Origin: Callipepla californica brunnescens
Lineage: Eukaryota; Chordata; Aves; Galliformes; Odontophoridae
Assembly: GCA_023055505.1 (NCBI GenBank)
Contig: JALIRH010000004.1
Span: 9,171,368 to 9,235,367, forward strand
DNA: 64,000 bases
Direction of reading: 5' to 3'
The notes beneath the pieces are model-generated. The model ran no database searches and was not told the origin of the DNA. It worked only from the letters and a program-made list of their open reading frames with translations. A program made the position numbers and the translations under genes. Numbering within the stretch: the stretch's first letter is position 1; each line of letters begins with the position of its first letter. Below are positions 51,671 to 64,000 of the stretch, one piece after another.

Positions 51671-53370
51671 CTAGGTGAAACAAGGCATCACCAGAGTGAA
51701 AACACACCTTCCATGACAGCACTCTTTGAAGATCAACAGCTCGCAAATGCCTTCTACAAGCTGTTCTGCCAAGCTGGACACAAATGGTGTATCTTTCTAA
51801 ACTGCTATGAAGAATCTGTATGATTAAGTTGGAGGCATTCTAATTTTTGCTGCATTAATAAAATATGCTTTTAATAGACAGACTGGTAGTACTAACTTCC
51901 AATGCCAAACAAAGTGTGCTTGAGATACTATTACCATAATACCATAGAGACAAGGCTCCTATGGAAATGTAAGTATACAAGCAACATTTAGCAATAGATG
52001 TAAACACAAATGTGATCTAAAATTCATACCTTTACAGTATTTATTTTAGACATTTGTATCTAACCTTCCCTTTAACCAGTATGAATTTTAGCACTGCCTG
52101 TGCAGAAACAGAAATAAGCCCTTTGTGAAGAAAGGCCCAAAGCCACATTTGCATAATGCTTAAGGAAAACCTGAAACAAGGATAAGGGAGCAGCACGTAA
52201 CTGCAAAGGGCAAATGCAGTAGCTAACGGGAGTTACCGTTGTAATCCTATATTGTTCTACTTGAGAGAAAGATTACTTCTCCACTACACTTGCCATATCT
52301 AAAAAAATTGCAGCAGCGTGTCCAAGACACAGCAGAGGTAAAGAAAACAAACCCAACACATGCACGCTTTATCATCGCTTCACTTCATCATCGACTAGAA
52401 CACAAGAAAATCAATAAGAATCCTATACGAACACATCCACCATAATAAAATATGTGGCTTACATATATCAAATCCTAACAAGTGTGCCTGCATGCTCAGT
52501 GGAGAAAATCACTTCATAACATAATCCCAGAGGAGAACTAAAGCCAAAAAGGTGTCTAAGGAAGCGACAAAACTGAATGATGTAGCCAAAGTATTAAAAA
52601 CAAGAACAATTCTCTAATAATATACCAGATTTGGCAAGTCAACATTCTTAACCATTATTCTATGACTTAGTGAGTGCCATGCTTCCAAAGAGCCATATGT
52701 ATTTTTGTCTGGACTGGAATCCGTTAACTCAGGTGACCGCTATCTATTTCTGTCCCTCATTCATCTGATTTCTCCCCAAAACAATCAGCATTAACAACCT
52801 GTTTGGGCCTCAATCACCTCCTCTGTATGGTGAGTGCACTGCATCCTGCACCAAAAATTGTACTGGGAGGTGCAGCTCCATGGAGCTGGAAAATTTAAAT
52901 CAGTCCTCACCTTTGCTATGAAGTCCTATTAGTCTCCAATAATTCCCATTAAATGCAAACGTAAGTAAAACTCCCTTACGTAATTCATTTAAAAATTACA
53001 TAGAACAAAATCTAAAGTTTGCCGCAGTGACTTTCAGTTATTATGATTTGACAGTCTAACAATCATTTGCTTATTATTCTGTACATTGTGAACTTCCTAA
53101 TGAATTATTTCTGTGACTTGAAGGCAGAATTTTGACAGTGCTTTTCATACTGAAGTCTCGTGTTTTCAACTCAGGATCTCTCTCAAGTGGTTACCTGTAA
53201 CCTGCTCCAGCCAATAATCCAAAATATTAAAGAGAATGACATTAGTTAGAAAATCACATTACCATAGGAAAGATACAAATCTATTCCTGTAATTAGTAAG
53301 GTTGTTGACTAGGAGACAGTAGAGATGATTTAACTTGTTTGCATCTCTAAAATCTGTTCTATTGTCTCAC

Positions 53371-53452
53371 TTAGTTCACTGGTTTGTCTTTTCTCTGTCA
53401 CTTTTTCTGCCCAGTCAACAAGCTCCTTCTTTGCAGTAGTGCACACCCTTTC
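53371..53452 (-). CDS. Internal exon, charged helical segment (ERVCTTAKKELVDWAEKV...)
   Basis: This is an 82-nt exon after a T-rich acceptor ending in cttatgtctag. It reads 27 codons, ERVCTTAKKELVDWAEKVTE then KRQTSEL, plus one base at a CTAA|gtgaga donor. A weaker alternative donor 19 nt downstream (ACAA|gttaaa) gives the same phase and would add ETIEQILEMQ-type residues. The intron before it is short (324 bp). The high Lys/Glu content with regular hydrophobic spacing suggests a coiled coil, by eye only. Confidence 0.78.
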
Positions 53453-53776
53453 CTAGACATAAGACTTTTGTTTAACAAAAACCAAAAACAAAACAAACAT
53501 CACCAGAACTGAGACAGAAGACATTTTAACAAAGTGATAAGAAAACCAAAGAAAGAATGGAGATGAGAATTGTCTCAGTATTGTGACCTCTGAATTTCTC
53601 ATAAAGACAAAACACAACAGAAAAATATAATGTAGTAAAAAAAAAAAAAAAAAGGCAGTTACACCATTAGATTGTTATTCACGTTTTTCTAATCAGTTAA
53701 AACAAATTCAAAGTGAGAGTGTCCCTTAAATGCTCACCTATTCCAGTTTCCTTGATCTTGGCCACCTGCCTATCAC

Positions 53777-53827
53777 CCAGATTGCTTTTACAACATCTGT
53801 TAATTGAGCTTTCTTTTCACTGATGTC
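53777..53827 (-). CDS. Short internal exon (DISEKKAQLTDVVKAIW)
   Basis: This is a 51-nt exon after acceptor gaagtgtctctggccttacag. It encodes exactly 17 codons, DISEKKAQLTDVVKAIW, and ends at ATCTGG|gtgata. It enters and leaves in phase 0 and so joins WGK upstream to ERVCTT downstream. The donor is moderate. A second GT lies 11 nt further on (GCAG|gtggcc), but reading past the first donor soon hits a stop. The charged amphipathic helix continues into the next exon, which suggests a coiled coil. Confidence 0.7.
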
Positions 53828-56800
53828 CTGTAAGGCCAGAGACACTTCTCAAATCAATTCCCCGTGAACCTGAATCAATTTCTGAAGCTCACCACAACAA
53901 GGGAGAAACATTTTTTCTTTGAGACCAGAGCTGGTCATATGCCTTTAATATATTTCATTAATTTTCCCCTGTAATTTTACGTCAAGCTTCAGACCTATTG
54001 CAGACAATAACTCTCACATATGCTTATAAAAGCCAGGAGCAGGGCATGAACTTGCATTACAGGTATTATAGCAGCAGACATTTACACAACAGACCCCTTC
54101 TATTGTGAAAACAATGTGTAATCCCAATTTCTCAGCTAGATCCTGACATCTGGGCATAACTTCTCACAAAGCACAAGCCCATGGATTAGTTTTACATCAT
54201 ATAAATAGAACCTGAGCCCCTAATCATGGTATTTCAAGATAAAGAACAAAATCATGTGATTTCTTGGGCTCAGGGTAGGATTAAGTCAGCTTCCAGAGAA
54301 ATAGCTATTGTACCCAGCAAGATGAGCTTTCTCTCACCTAAAGTAAAAGGGAATGACATACAATTTATTAACAAAAGTTTTCTCAGGAAACTCACAAAGT
54401 GTTGCACTTCTATGAGGATCTGCTAGGATTTGTACTGGGCATATTCACATCTTCGTTAGGAACTCTGTTCCAGAAGGAGCACACGGCCAGATTTAGACCT
54501 ACACTCATACTTCTCCTCACGGAGACAGGAAATTTTGCTTCCTCTCTCCAGAATACTAATTTCTGGTTCTTCATGGACAGATCTGAATATTAATCATTCT
54601 CCACTTTTCATCAACCCAAGACATTTTTGTGTGTGTGATATTTACTACAACACTCTCAGTATATCAGAAAACGTGTCACTTGGCTCCTTCCTAGAGCTCT
54701 TAATTGTAAGGCTCAGCAGTTTCTACTGCCACCAGGTAAGATGGAAGATGTTTTGAACTTCTAACCAAAAACTTAAACTGCACAGCAGCTTGAAAGCACC
54801 TCTCCACAGACCCAGCCCTCCCGAACGAGGTCTGTCCCACAACAGCTTCATGCGAATGGAGCAGCAGGTTCTAGTAAGATGACAAATTATTTTAAGAAGT
54901 TGAGGACGTGTAATTATAGTAGATGATTCCTGGTTTGTGCTCCGATTTTGGATACTAATCATCAGTTATATGCCTCAAAGTAATGTTTAATCAACATCTG
55001 GGAACAGAATGGAAAAAGACTTGGGGAAACTAGAAAAAAACAAACAACAAAGTATCACATCAACCAATTCCTAATAGTTGCAGTTTGGATCAGTACAGGC
55101 ACAGTAGTTCATTTTCAAGAGCACCCAATCCTCTTTTCCTACTAACAAATTATAAGCCCTGTCAGCTTTTTAATTGGGTGAATGCTTTTAATTATATACT
55201 TCTTTAATGAGCATGTACATTTTATATACAAATACGTACACAGGCACTCTCATCTACACGAGAAATAGGGGTGCACTGATAAAGACTTCTTTCTTTCTTT
55301 ATGTGCCTTTCAAGCATCAGGTTCAAGCACAAGGGAAACTGAGCTTCTACAAAAAAAAAGAAGGGCGTTTTGGATGAAGATAATTGTGACATCTACAGCT
55401 GCACAGAGACAAACCAGGGAAGAACTGTGATCAAAGTGGAGCCACCTGAGTCAGGCCTCAACCCAGAAAAGCTTTTGCCTGCAGAAGTTGCGACATCCAC
55501 AGTCACCTTCTGTGGGGTTTTCCCCCCACTCTCGTAAAAGCAGGTTTTAATGGCAGGTCCTTCTAACCACAGGTTTCTGCTTTGTAACAACATCAAGAGG
55601 ATACCTTCCCTGTTCTGACTCTTCCAATATCTCTGCTGGAGTCACCTCATGGTGGTGTGTAATCCCAACACAGTGCTGAAATGGAGAACCCAGATATGCA
55701 GGCAAGTTCTGCAGACAATAATCTGGTGCCGTATGAAACATCTTACATCAGATCTTCGAAACAGTTGTGAACATACGTCTCATTTAAGGAGAACATATTG
55801 ATCTACCTCAAACATAGGAAAGAATAAAAGCCTGGTTCTTGTCAAATCTACGGGTGCATCATTGCATTTTCAGTACTGAGAGCACTAATTACTACTTCTT
55901 AACCTTCACATATTCATGAAGAGATATCATTAAAACAGTCTCTTCTTCCCAGTTAAAAAATATCTGTTCACAAGCAGCTAGAGAGGCTATTTTATAATTT
56001 CATTATAATGCCCTCAGTTTTTGTAACAACATTTATGTTGGTAATTTGTACACAAATATTAGATTAATACCTCCTGCTAAGCATGCTTCACTCCGCTCTT
56101 TCTAGATTAAGTCTCTTGAAGTAGGCTTACATGCACAAGAGAGCTTGTGAGCTCCTCCACACACGAGAGCGGTTACAATGTTTATTTCAGACACCTCCCT
56201 AGTACCCTAAGTTCATTTTCTAAGGAGAATGGGAAATTAACCCCTGCTGTAAAAGGATACCTTCTTTATTTTAAGAAAGCATCTACTGCCACCAATAACC
56301 GGCTATAGCTGGTCTCCTCCCATTTTTGGGCAAACTCCACAAAGCAGTGAAAGTGCAGAGACCTCAGTGACATTGGAAATGAGAGAGCGTGGCCACCCAT
56401 GCAATCAGCATAAACTAATAGGATGCTTCTGACCAGAAGTGACATAGATTCACTGAAGAACAAAATTAGTTTGCAACATCAGCCTTCAAACAGATCTTAA
56501 CACAAACTCAAGTTAACGTGAAAGATTTTACTTCCAGGAATAGTTTAAGGTCCCACAGCCCAGCCATCACCCCTCCTGTTTTTAAACATACAAAGAAATG
56601 ATGATGTACAGAAAAGCATGCCTAGAAAAGCACCTGACATGCTGTTGGCTTCTCTTTGTCTGTGTCAGACCAACACAAATACAAGTGAATGCAAAAACAA
56701 TGACTAAAAAAGTGTCTTCAAGAAGAATCCCATATTTCCTACTTCAGGAATGCAGCACTAATTCCATTTCACATACATCGACGACCTTAACTGCAAAATT

Positions 56801-59800
56801 CCTGACTTGCTTCCAGACAGTGCCATACATGCCATATCCATTTCCCTGAATGTCTCATACTGTTTCAATTTACACTAAAGCGATAAGGTTTTAACTCATG
56901 CATTCACTCAAACATTTCTGCAGGCACTAAGGTGTCGGGCAGCGTCAACATATACAGTACTGCAGTTATATTAATACAGAAAAACAGGAGAGTCAAAGAT
57001 GGAGAATATTACATTGCTCTAGTTCTAAATAACAAAAAAAAAAAGGTTTCCAAAGCACATCATAGAAAGAAATTCCATTACTTTTATCCTTGCTCAGTAT
57101 TTGTTATGTTCAAACATTTATATACCACAAAGATACCAGAACAAGGAGAATACATCAAGGTAGCAAAGATCCTCCACAATTAAAACCAGCAACCACTGCA
57201 TGGACAAAGATGTTTTTAGAATGTTAAAGAAGTAAAGAAGAGAAAAAAATGCATTTTTGATCAAGAGCTATTCCAGATTGACAGAATTACAAATATTTAG
57301 AGACCATACATAACTCATAGCTACAGAGGTGTGAGAGAACTTCACTGAAGGCCAGCCCTGTGCTGCCTTACAGGCACACAGAAATTCACTAAACTCCCAT
57401 AACCAAACGGGGCCCTGTAAATCATGAATAACCTTGGGAGAAGTTGCATACAACAAAGTATGGGAGGGACTGAAAATACATAAATGAAAGTTATACTCAG
57501 TGCTGTGTAAGTGCTTTATACCTACAGAAACGTGCTCAGTGTTGTACAAAGTGTTAATTAATCCCCCCTTCTCTCTGAGCTTATTTTCCAGTTTCAGTAC
57601 TTCCAACGTGTCTTGGAAATACTAAATTTACCATAGGTCTTCTACAAAGAAGGCCTAGAAAGCAAGACTATAGAGCAGAACCTTGCTCTATAGCGATGAT
57701 TCAAAATATAATACTGCTCTAGTCTAATGCTTCCTGGCATAGCTGAAGGCACTCACATTCCAGTAAAAATAAGAACTAGTTAGACACTTCACTGAGTGTC
57801 TAAAAGCTCTTTAAAAATTAAATGCTGCATATGCAATAGTCACTTTTAATGTCACCCACAAGAGAAATGTTACTGTATATGAAGCCATACACGACAACTG
57901 TTTAATAACATATGGCATTATATGAATCTATTTAGTTTTTACTTAAAAACCAGATAAAAGAGTCCATTTGATAGAAATTCTGGTCAGAACTACAAAACAT
58001 AACTAATGGTTTGAATCAAATTCTTCTGAAGGTTTTTCCCTGCTGGCACAAATAATTCATGAGGCTTTTGGAGGTAAAACAATGCACCAATAACTTTCAA
58101 ATGGGAAATAACTCACAAGAAGAAGGGTGGAGAGAAGTATACAGCTACTGAAGAGAATCTGGAACTGAGATGCTCAGCTAAGGAAACAACTCATGTGGCA
58201 CGCTGCTAAACCTATGGGGGACAGCCAATCAGACACAGGTCTCTAACCACACTAGCAGTAGTAATAATAGAGTTTGTTTATTCTTGTAGCTCCTACAAGT
58301 TAGCTAAACAAAGTTTCTTGCAGTGATTCAGATTACAAGGGCTGAACATGTACAGAATGAGCACTGCAAGGGATTGATTGAGGAGCGTGACACCTAGCCA
58401 CAAAGCTAAGGGAAAGGAGAAGGTGCCTGGAATACAGTGGTACAACCTGAAGGTGGGAAAGTGGACAGGATCAAGAAAAAGCTGACAAGGAAAGTAGAGA
58501 AAAATACAGACTTCAAGCACAGAACCACAAAAACCTTAGGCAGAAGCACAAGCTGCTCTCTGTATGGTGTCAAGCCTTTGTCATTCACTTTTGCAGCTGT
58601 TATGACCAGCTAGTGCATGTCTGTTTGCTGCCAGAAGCCATTCCCTGAAGCCATGCAGTCAGGTTGCAGGGGGAGGAGGCACAAGCATTGTCCTAGCACT
58701 ACCTGCACAGTTTGTGTCCTCAGGCTCCAAGTCCAACAGAGAGGGAAGAAGCTGTCAGTACTGACCAGCTAAGAACGTGTTTGACTCTGCCACAAGTCTT
58801 TCACCTGTTTCCAGTCACTTCAGTCCCAAAAGACATACTGACCAACTTGAATGTTATCAAAGACAGATAAATAGCATCTGCTTGGAAGGCCTGTTCTGTG
58901 AATATTTAAAACTAAAGCATGACCAACGCTCCAATAAATAAAAAAATAACTCCCCCCCCCAAAAAACCAAACAGAAAAAAGACCTAGATATTCAGAGCTT
59001 GCCTAAGCAAGAGAACAGTAAAAAATAAAAATAAAAAAGGAAAAGCCTGGGTTAATCATAGGCATCAGTAATAGAAACAAATTACTGACTGTGCGAAACA
59101 TAAGTATGAATGAGAGTTAGCAAATAAAAAACAGCCAGTGATGTGACAATACAGACATAAAAATCTAGGAAAGAAACGGGAACTGTTTCACAGTCTCCAC
59201 AATAAGAGACCAAAGCTCCACTATTCCAAGTTCTTAAAAACCAACTGTAGGCAAGGAAAAAAAAACACTTCTTTAATTAAAAAAAAAAAAAAGTCTAAAA
59301 TACATAAGGATTTTCCAATGACAAGGTCACCTGAATGATGCAAGTTAACTTCTCTAGTACCTGCCTGCTGATTGCAATTTGGCTGAAATACATGTATTGT
59401 AGCCTATACAGATTTAATTGAACACTTTTGTTTGCTAAAACCTTTACTTCAACATTATTATACATTTCCTTTATAGCACAGCTTGATTGAATATGCAGAT
59501 GATTGAAACAGAAAATTAAATCAAACTCTACAGCACAAAGGGAAATGTTAGAGAAAAGTTTTTGTAATGTAATGAGATCATACCATTAACGCTCCACCAC
59601 CTGCAACTCACAAGTCATTTTCTTTCTTTAGGGGATACTGTCCTTCAGTCACATACATGCTTCACTGTGTATTACAGATAATGTATATAGGGGACTAAAT
59701 GAAAGAAACTGCACTAAGTACTTCATGCAAGATAATGGAATGGATATACGATATAAGGGAGAATCAGCATGGGTGAAGAAATCCGCTTATCAAGCCTTCT

Positions 59801-59955
59801 GCAGTATGCCAGTTATTTAAAGTTTAAGCATTGCGATCTAGAGAGCAGGGGTAAAAAGAGGAATTCTGAGGAACAAGGTTACTCAGTCACTTTACTAAGG
59901 CTGTGTGATAAACCATTACTTACATTCCCCATACCCTTAATTTTCAAAGACTTAC
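53828..59955 (-). other. Large intron of the minus-strand gene
   Basis: The exons on either side are both in phase 0, so these 6,128 bp can be spliced out as one intron. Additional phase-0 exons inside cannot be excluded. Open frames at 55741-55393 and 57606-57268 lack convincing acceptor and donor pairs. Confidence 0.55.
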
Positions 59956-60025
59956 CTTCCCCCAAGACTCTAGGATCTCTTCTGAAGTTACACCAACAGT
60001 GAGAATGATGTCTTTGATGCCATTG
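59956..60025 (-). CDS. Internal exon, unidentified gene (NGIKDIILTVGVTSEEILES...)
   Basis: This is one of the clearest exons in the window. The acceptor is a full polypyrimidine tract (ttcctgctctgcacctctgccgtag) and the donor is GGGGAAG|gtaagt. The 70 nt read as one base completing the previous codon plus 23 codons, NGIKDIILTVGVTSEEILES then WGK, leaving in phase 0. The following intron is large (6,128 bp), after which the next exon enters in phase 0. No enzyme motif is visible. The sequence looks like a beta/helix segment and gives no family name. Confidence 0.88.
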
Positions 60026-60512
60026 CTACGGCAGAGGTGCAGAGCAGGAACTGGGAATGGTAGCATCCAATTTAATAGATACATTTACATGGTGGTAAAG
60101 ACATTTTATCATTCCAAAACACACAATTCTGTCTCTTAAGAGTACCCTTTACCGTCAGACAAACACGAGTAGGAATCCAAGAGAAGGAAAATCACCACTC
60201 TGGAGCGTATATTATTCAGCTGCTTTTCATCATGGAAAAGATTTGATCAAAATCAAAACATTTTGAACCTCCAACATTTCAATGATTTTAATAAGAACTG
60301 GATCAGTCTTTTTTCTTTTAACTTCTTATTTAAGGTCAACAGATCTGAGGAAAAAAATCAGTTGTTCAGCTGTCCTGACTCAAATGCAGAAAAGGTTTAC
60401 TAAAATAATGTCAGTTGGAATGAATCTGCACAACCTGTGGCTTCTGAGACAACACAGATACCCACAGCATTGACTGGCACTGTAGATGTTACATGCACAT
60501 ATGCACACTTAC

Positions 60513-60583
60513 CCCTTCACTCCAGCTGCAAGGAGAAGCTGATCTGAGTTTGGTGCATGAAATCTCAAGTTCATAGAATTAAT
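60513..60583 (-). CDS. Internal exon, unidentified gene (INSMNLRFHAPNSDQLL...)
   Basis: This is a 71-nt exon with acceptor gtaatattttaccttttag and donor GAAGGG|gtaagtg. It encodes 23 codons starting INSMNLRFHAPNSDQ and continuing LLLAAGVK. It ends with two bases (GG) that join the first C of the next exon to make a Gly codon. Entry is in phase 0. The intron to the next exon is 487 bp. Exon size, donor strength and phase all fit a normal vertebrate coding exon. The protein family is not recognised; the peptide looks like a loop followed by a helix. Confidence 0.8.
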
Positions 60584-60944
60584 CTAAAAGGTAAAATATT
60601 ACCTAACAGAGAGAGAAAAATAAACCTGATAGGGGATATAGAAAAATTACAAAAGACTGTGTATTCCTGATGCTGTGCCAGAGCTGTGAACAGGCCAACT
60701 TCTGTAGGGCATTATTTCCCTTTGTTGTGACAGATTTACATCTCTCAGGAAACTGCTCCCTTGTCAAACAGCCTTCATGCAATGTTAGAACACAGCACTA
60801 GTAAGAATGATCTTATTTTGGAAGAATAAGCGTTCTTACCAAACACGGCCACACAGGCAACCAAAAATAAAAGCCAGGAGCAAATCCAGGACCAAAATGT
60901 CTGCCTCCTCACCAGCTGACTCATAACTGATTGCTTACACGCCT

Positions 60945-61073
60945 TCTCTGGAGATGTTCAAGACCCGCCTGGAACCCTACATGTGCAGCCTGGTCTAGGG
61001 AACTGCTTTGGCAGTGGGGTTGGACACGACCTGTAGAGGTGCCTTCCAACCTCTACAATTCTGCGATGCTGTG
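60945..61073 (+). mobile_element. CR1: CR1 LINE 3'-end fragment inside an intron
   Basis: About 130 bp match the CR1 3' UTR. It begins ctctggagatgttcaagacc, passes through tggtctagggaactgcttt and ggggttggacacgacctgta, and ends with ccttccaacctctacaattc tgcgatgctgtg. It is in plus orientation, antisense to the gene, within the intron between the exons at 61708 and 60583. Confidence 0.9.
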
Positions 61074-61638
61074 AAAAGCCGAGATCAGACATATGACATT
61101 TCATTCAATGTCTCTCATCTTTCTTAAAAGAAAAAGAAAGTAAATAAGCATACTGCTACTCTAACATGGCTGAACTAAAAAAAGACATTTGCTGCATTTA
61201 TGGAGGAACAAGGGTTGGAAGCACAAAGAGAACCACTTCGGTATGTTACTTAACAAAAAATAAAAGTAAAAATAAATCCCCAAAGACTGCAACAAAGCTG
61301 CAGTGTATGCCCTCTCACTCCATCCCCTGCTACCTCAATTCAAAACAATTGCAGCTCGAGGAGGGATAGGAACTCACATTTCCTTATTACAAAATACTTC
61401 CTATGGGCTCCCACATGATCCACCAATCCAAATCAAAACACCAATTTGCACTGAGACTGTTCTCCTGTCTCAGTAGATTTTTTTTTTTTTAATAAATACT
61501 AAGATGTAGTTAGAATGACTGTGTATTTCTGCAGTTTACACAAATTTCAGGCCACTCGCAGGTCATGCCCTCTCTCCTTCTGTTAGAGCTAGTATGTCCT
61601 TACTCAACATGCAAAAATATTACAATCTGGTATCTTAC

Positions 61639-61708
61639 CTTAACGGATTTTAAAGAAAAGCAGCACACTTTTAACAATTTATAACAATTGACCTGCTTGC
61701 TAGTAATG
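61639..61708 (-). CDS. Probable internal exon of the unidentified minus-strand gene
   Basis: This 70-nt exon sits between an acceptor (ttatttgggatgttctgcag) and a GTTAAG|gtaaga donor. It reads 1 base plus 23 codons (ITSKQVNCYKLLKVCC, then FSLKSVK) and ends in phase 0, which matches the phase-0 entry of the exon at 60583. The intron between them is 1,055 bp and contains a CR1 fragment. The peptide is Lys/Cys-rich with no recognisable motif. The other two frames contain stops. Support is good but not decisive, because the exon before it is uncertain. Confidence 0.5.
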
Positions 61709-61768
61709 CTGCAGAACATCCCAAATAAACAGATAACATTTCAAATGATAGTCATGGTGGTAACATAC

Positions 61769-61819
61769 CACAGAGGGATAAAATAGTTTTCAGAAGGTTT
61801 ACAATATCTCCCAAGATTA
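61769..61819 (-). CDS. Weak candidate exon upstream of 61708
   Basis: This 51-nt stretch lies between gataactctttcag and CTCTGTG|gtatgt. Two frames are open. NLGRYCKPSENYFIPL leaves two bases and is phase-compatible with the exon at 61708. ILGDIVNLLKTILSLC looks more protein-like but is not phase-compatible. The intron to 61708 would be only 60 bp, which is very short for a bird. It may be a chance pairing of splice-like sites. Confidence 0.25.
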
Positions 61820-62373
61820 CTGAAAGAGTTATCTAAAATAATAGAAGATTATTCCTGCCTAAATACCATAAATACTTCCCCGTTTCCTGCTATTCAGATG
61901 AACAGCTCTGGGGATGCTTCCCAAAGCAACACATTTTCATGCTGCATTTAGTTCTGGATATTAAGATAAAGAAGGAATATTTTGAAAATAGTGAAATACA
62001 ACTTCTGTGGGGATTCACAAACACTGCTTTGAAGATAGCTCTTACAAAGCTCAGTATTGACTGAGATACTTTTCAAAAATACCACCAAATCTCATTACCA
62101 CCAGTAATACATTTTTACTGATAAGACAAAGAAAAAGCACCACTTCTAGAGCAGATATCACAGAATTCAGGGTCTCAGTGGCTTTTCAGAGTTCTATAAC
62201 TGCTTATAAGCAAGTTTTTCTGAGAAGGGCGTGTCTCGAATCCTTTCTCCTTTAAAGCAAATCAGTTTTACCTCCACCCCTCTCCCATTAAAAAAACAAC
62301 AAAACAACCAAACCTTAAATTAATCCCCTCTGCAGTCTCTTAAAGATAACAGTGCAGATTGTATTATACATAC

Positions 62374-62415
62374 CAACTTCGCTCCTCAGAAAATTGTTTT
62401 AGAAGCAGAGATACA
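62374..62415 (-). CDS. Weak candidate short exon (VSLLLKQFSEERS)
   Basis: This 42-nt stretch lies between tattctctgtag and GAAGTTG|gtatgt. It reads one base, 13 codons (VSLLLKQFSEERS) and two leftover bases, which would be in phase with the candidate exon at 61819. A stronger acceptor 31 nt upstream (caagcctttctgtcaatag) gives a longer version that has stops in all frames. Chance matches of this size occur elsewhere in the window, so this remains tentative. Confidence 0.25.
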
Positions 62416-64000
62416 CTACAGAGAATATCTTACTCCAGCAGATACACTATTGACAGAAAGGCTTGAATAAAGAAGAATATAAACTTGGCCAAAATAGTGT
62501 AACTGCCAAATCCTCCAGGGCAGCACTCGGTCACAGAAAAGTTAGCTTTATTTGTGTGAAATGTGATTACCAGAAACTCATATGAAACCAGTTGTATTAG
62601 ATGAATGCATCAGATTTCAATTTAGTCACTGAATTCTGCATGTGTGACTGACATAGAAATCTTACTTAGCATACGAATAGGAAGACCACAGCCAGAGCTC
62701 CAGTACTCACATTTTTCACTGAAGGAGACTTACAGAGCAGAAAAGCACATTTAGGCAGCAGAGGTTGGATTCCCCCATCTGCTACAACATGGATCAGACT
62801 AGGCCGTACTCACATTCACAAGTAAACTGATGCAAGAGAAAGTGATCACTTGACTGAGATAGTAATTGCCAAGCCCCTGACACCTACCAGTGCCATACCA
62901 GTTCAGGCATTTTATTTCACAATAGATGAGCCAATGCCAGGAAATAACCAGCCCAACATGAATGGCTTGCTAGGATCAATCATCAGTTCAGATCCTTGAA
63001 GATCTCATCAACAGTAGCAGAACAGTCTTGGTAATACTTCCTTGATAGCAAAATATTTTAAGATTTCTGGAAGAAAAGCAGTGATCAGTGGTGTAGTCAG
63101 AACTATATGGATACGTTTAATATTATTCTAGCTTCTAATAACAACAAGCAGGAATAAACATGAACATTCATACCAACATCATGACCTTTTAGGCATGCAC
63201 ACTAAAAAAATTCAGCATTCAGAGTGCATGCGTTTGAATCACTTTTGAACAAGAATTACACCAAGGAGTGTTGGCTTTCTACTTGAGAGAAAACCTTCAG
63301 TATAGAAAAAGCATTAACAACCCATGCATACATACACACAGACCCAAACAAATGGCTCCCAAACAAAATTTCCATGCCAGGCAAAGCCTGCAGTTCCAGA
63401 GCCTGATCTTATAATTGGGGTCTTCTTGAAACTACAGAGAGCGATGCCCAATTTCACAGTCTGGTCATGGTGAAAGAGGAGAAATTTCACAGTTTTAGTC
63501 TGAAAATGAGGAGCAAAGGGAGAGTGGTTTGGTAAGTTTAAGGTGTTTTTTGTTTTAATTACCATACATATAGTGCTGATTTTATTTTTATTTTTTTTCT
63601 CTATAGATGTTTTAAGATGCAGAAAGCACACACAACAAGGTGTCTATTTGGTGAGCATACCAAGTGTCAGTGGTCTAAGTCAAACAGCCAGTCTACCAAA
63701 CAAACCATGGAGCCAGAAACAAAAACACAACGTATTCTTCTTCATCCCTCCTGCCTTCAGTCTTGTCCCGTCCCCTGTTACCTTCAGTATCTGAACACAT
63801 TCCATCCCTGCTGTATATGTCAGCAATATAAATCTCTTGGAGAATTCAGGAACACCACAGATGAAAGGGAAATGTTTTCTCCACCAGAAAAATGGAAAGG
63901 CTAACCCATTGTGTGAATATTGCAGTGGCAGAAAAGCTTTAGCTTTAATGAAGTAGAAAGGTTTTGCAACATTTCGTAAGAGCAGTCACCCCATATTTGT

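Noticed and set aside
55393..55741. Two overlapping minus-strand frames with protein-like composition
   Set aside because: They were considered as a broken retrocopy, but no parent protein was recognised and there is no poly(A) tail or splice support.
57268..57606. 112-codon minus-strand open frame inside the large intron
   Set aside because: No convincing splice pair and no family resemblance.
1..64000. Search for tRNA, rRNA, CRISPR arrays, phage or bacterial operons
   Set aside because: None seen. The composition, CR1 relics and exon structure are those of a bird nuclear genome.

Overview
This window looks like nuclear DNA from a bird. The strongest evidence is several CR1 LINE 3' ends of the avian type. 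They carry the 'ggttggac.agatgatc.....ggtcc.ttccaac' core followed by tandem ATCTATGA or ATTCTATG units, at about 3.3, 3.8, 9.3 and 61 kb. The DNA is AT-rich, has long homopolymer runs and no operons, and every reading frame is short, as expected for introns and intergenic DNA of a vertebrate. Very old MIR-like SINE relics are also present. The species cannot be fixed from sequence alone; a galliform such as chicken would fit.

The only well-supported gene lies on the minus strand at the right end. At least seven exons (60583-60513, 60025-59956, 53827-53777, 53452-53371, 51670-51572, 50404-about 50284, 50087-49817) have good acceptor and donor sites, and an eighth (61708-61639) is likely. Their splice phases join into one open frame of about 280 codons. 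The product has a charged, probably coiled helical stretch followed by Leu/Cys-rich helices. I do not recognise the protein. The gene runs off the right edge towards its 5' end and continues to the left of 49.8 kb, since the last solid exon ends in a strong gtgagt donor. Near 17.8-16.3 kb, still on the minus strand, a 281-nt open block with splice consensus and a 50-codon terminal-exon-like block followed by two AATAAA signals are phase-compatible. They may be the 3' end of the same gene or of another one.

The rest (about 0-16 kb and 18-49.8 kb) shows no gene I can support. It holds CR1 and MIR relics, AT and AAAT microsatellites, and poly(A), poly(T), poly(G) and poly(C) runs. A few small hairpins and about four stretches resembling conserved non-coding elements are also there. 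A 2.5-kb block at about 21.8-24.3 kb has reversed GC skew compared with its surroundings. I found no bacterial-type system, CRISPR array, rRNA, tRNA or intact mobile element. Outside the unidentified gene this is ordinary vertebrate intronic or intergenic DNA.
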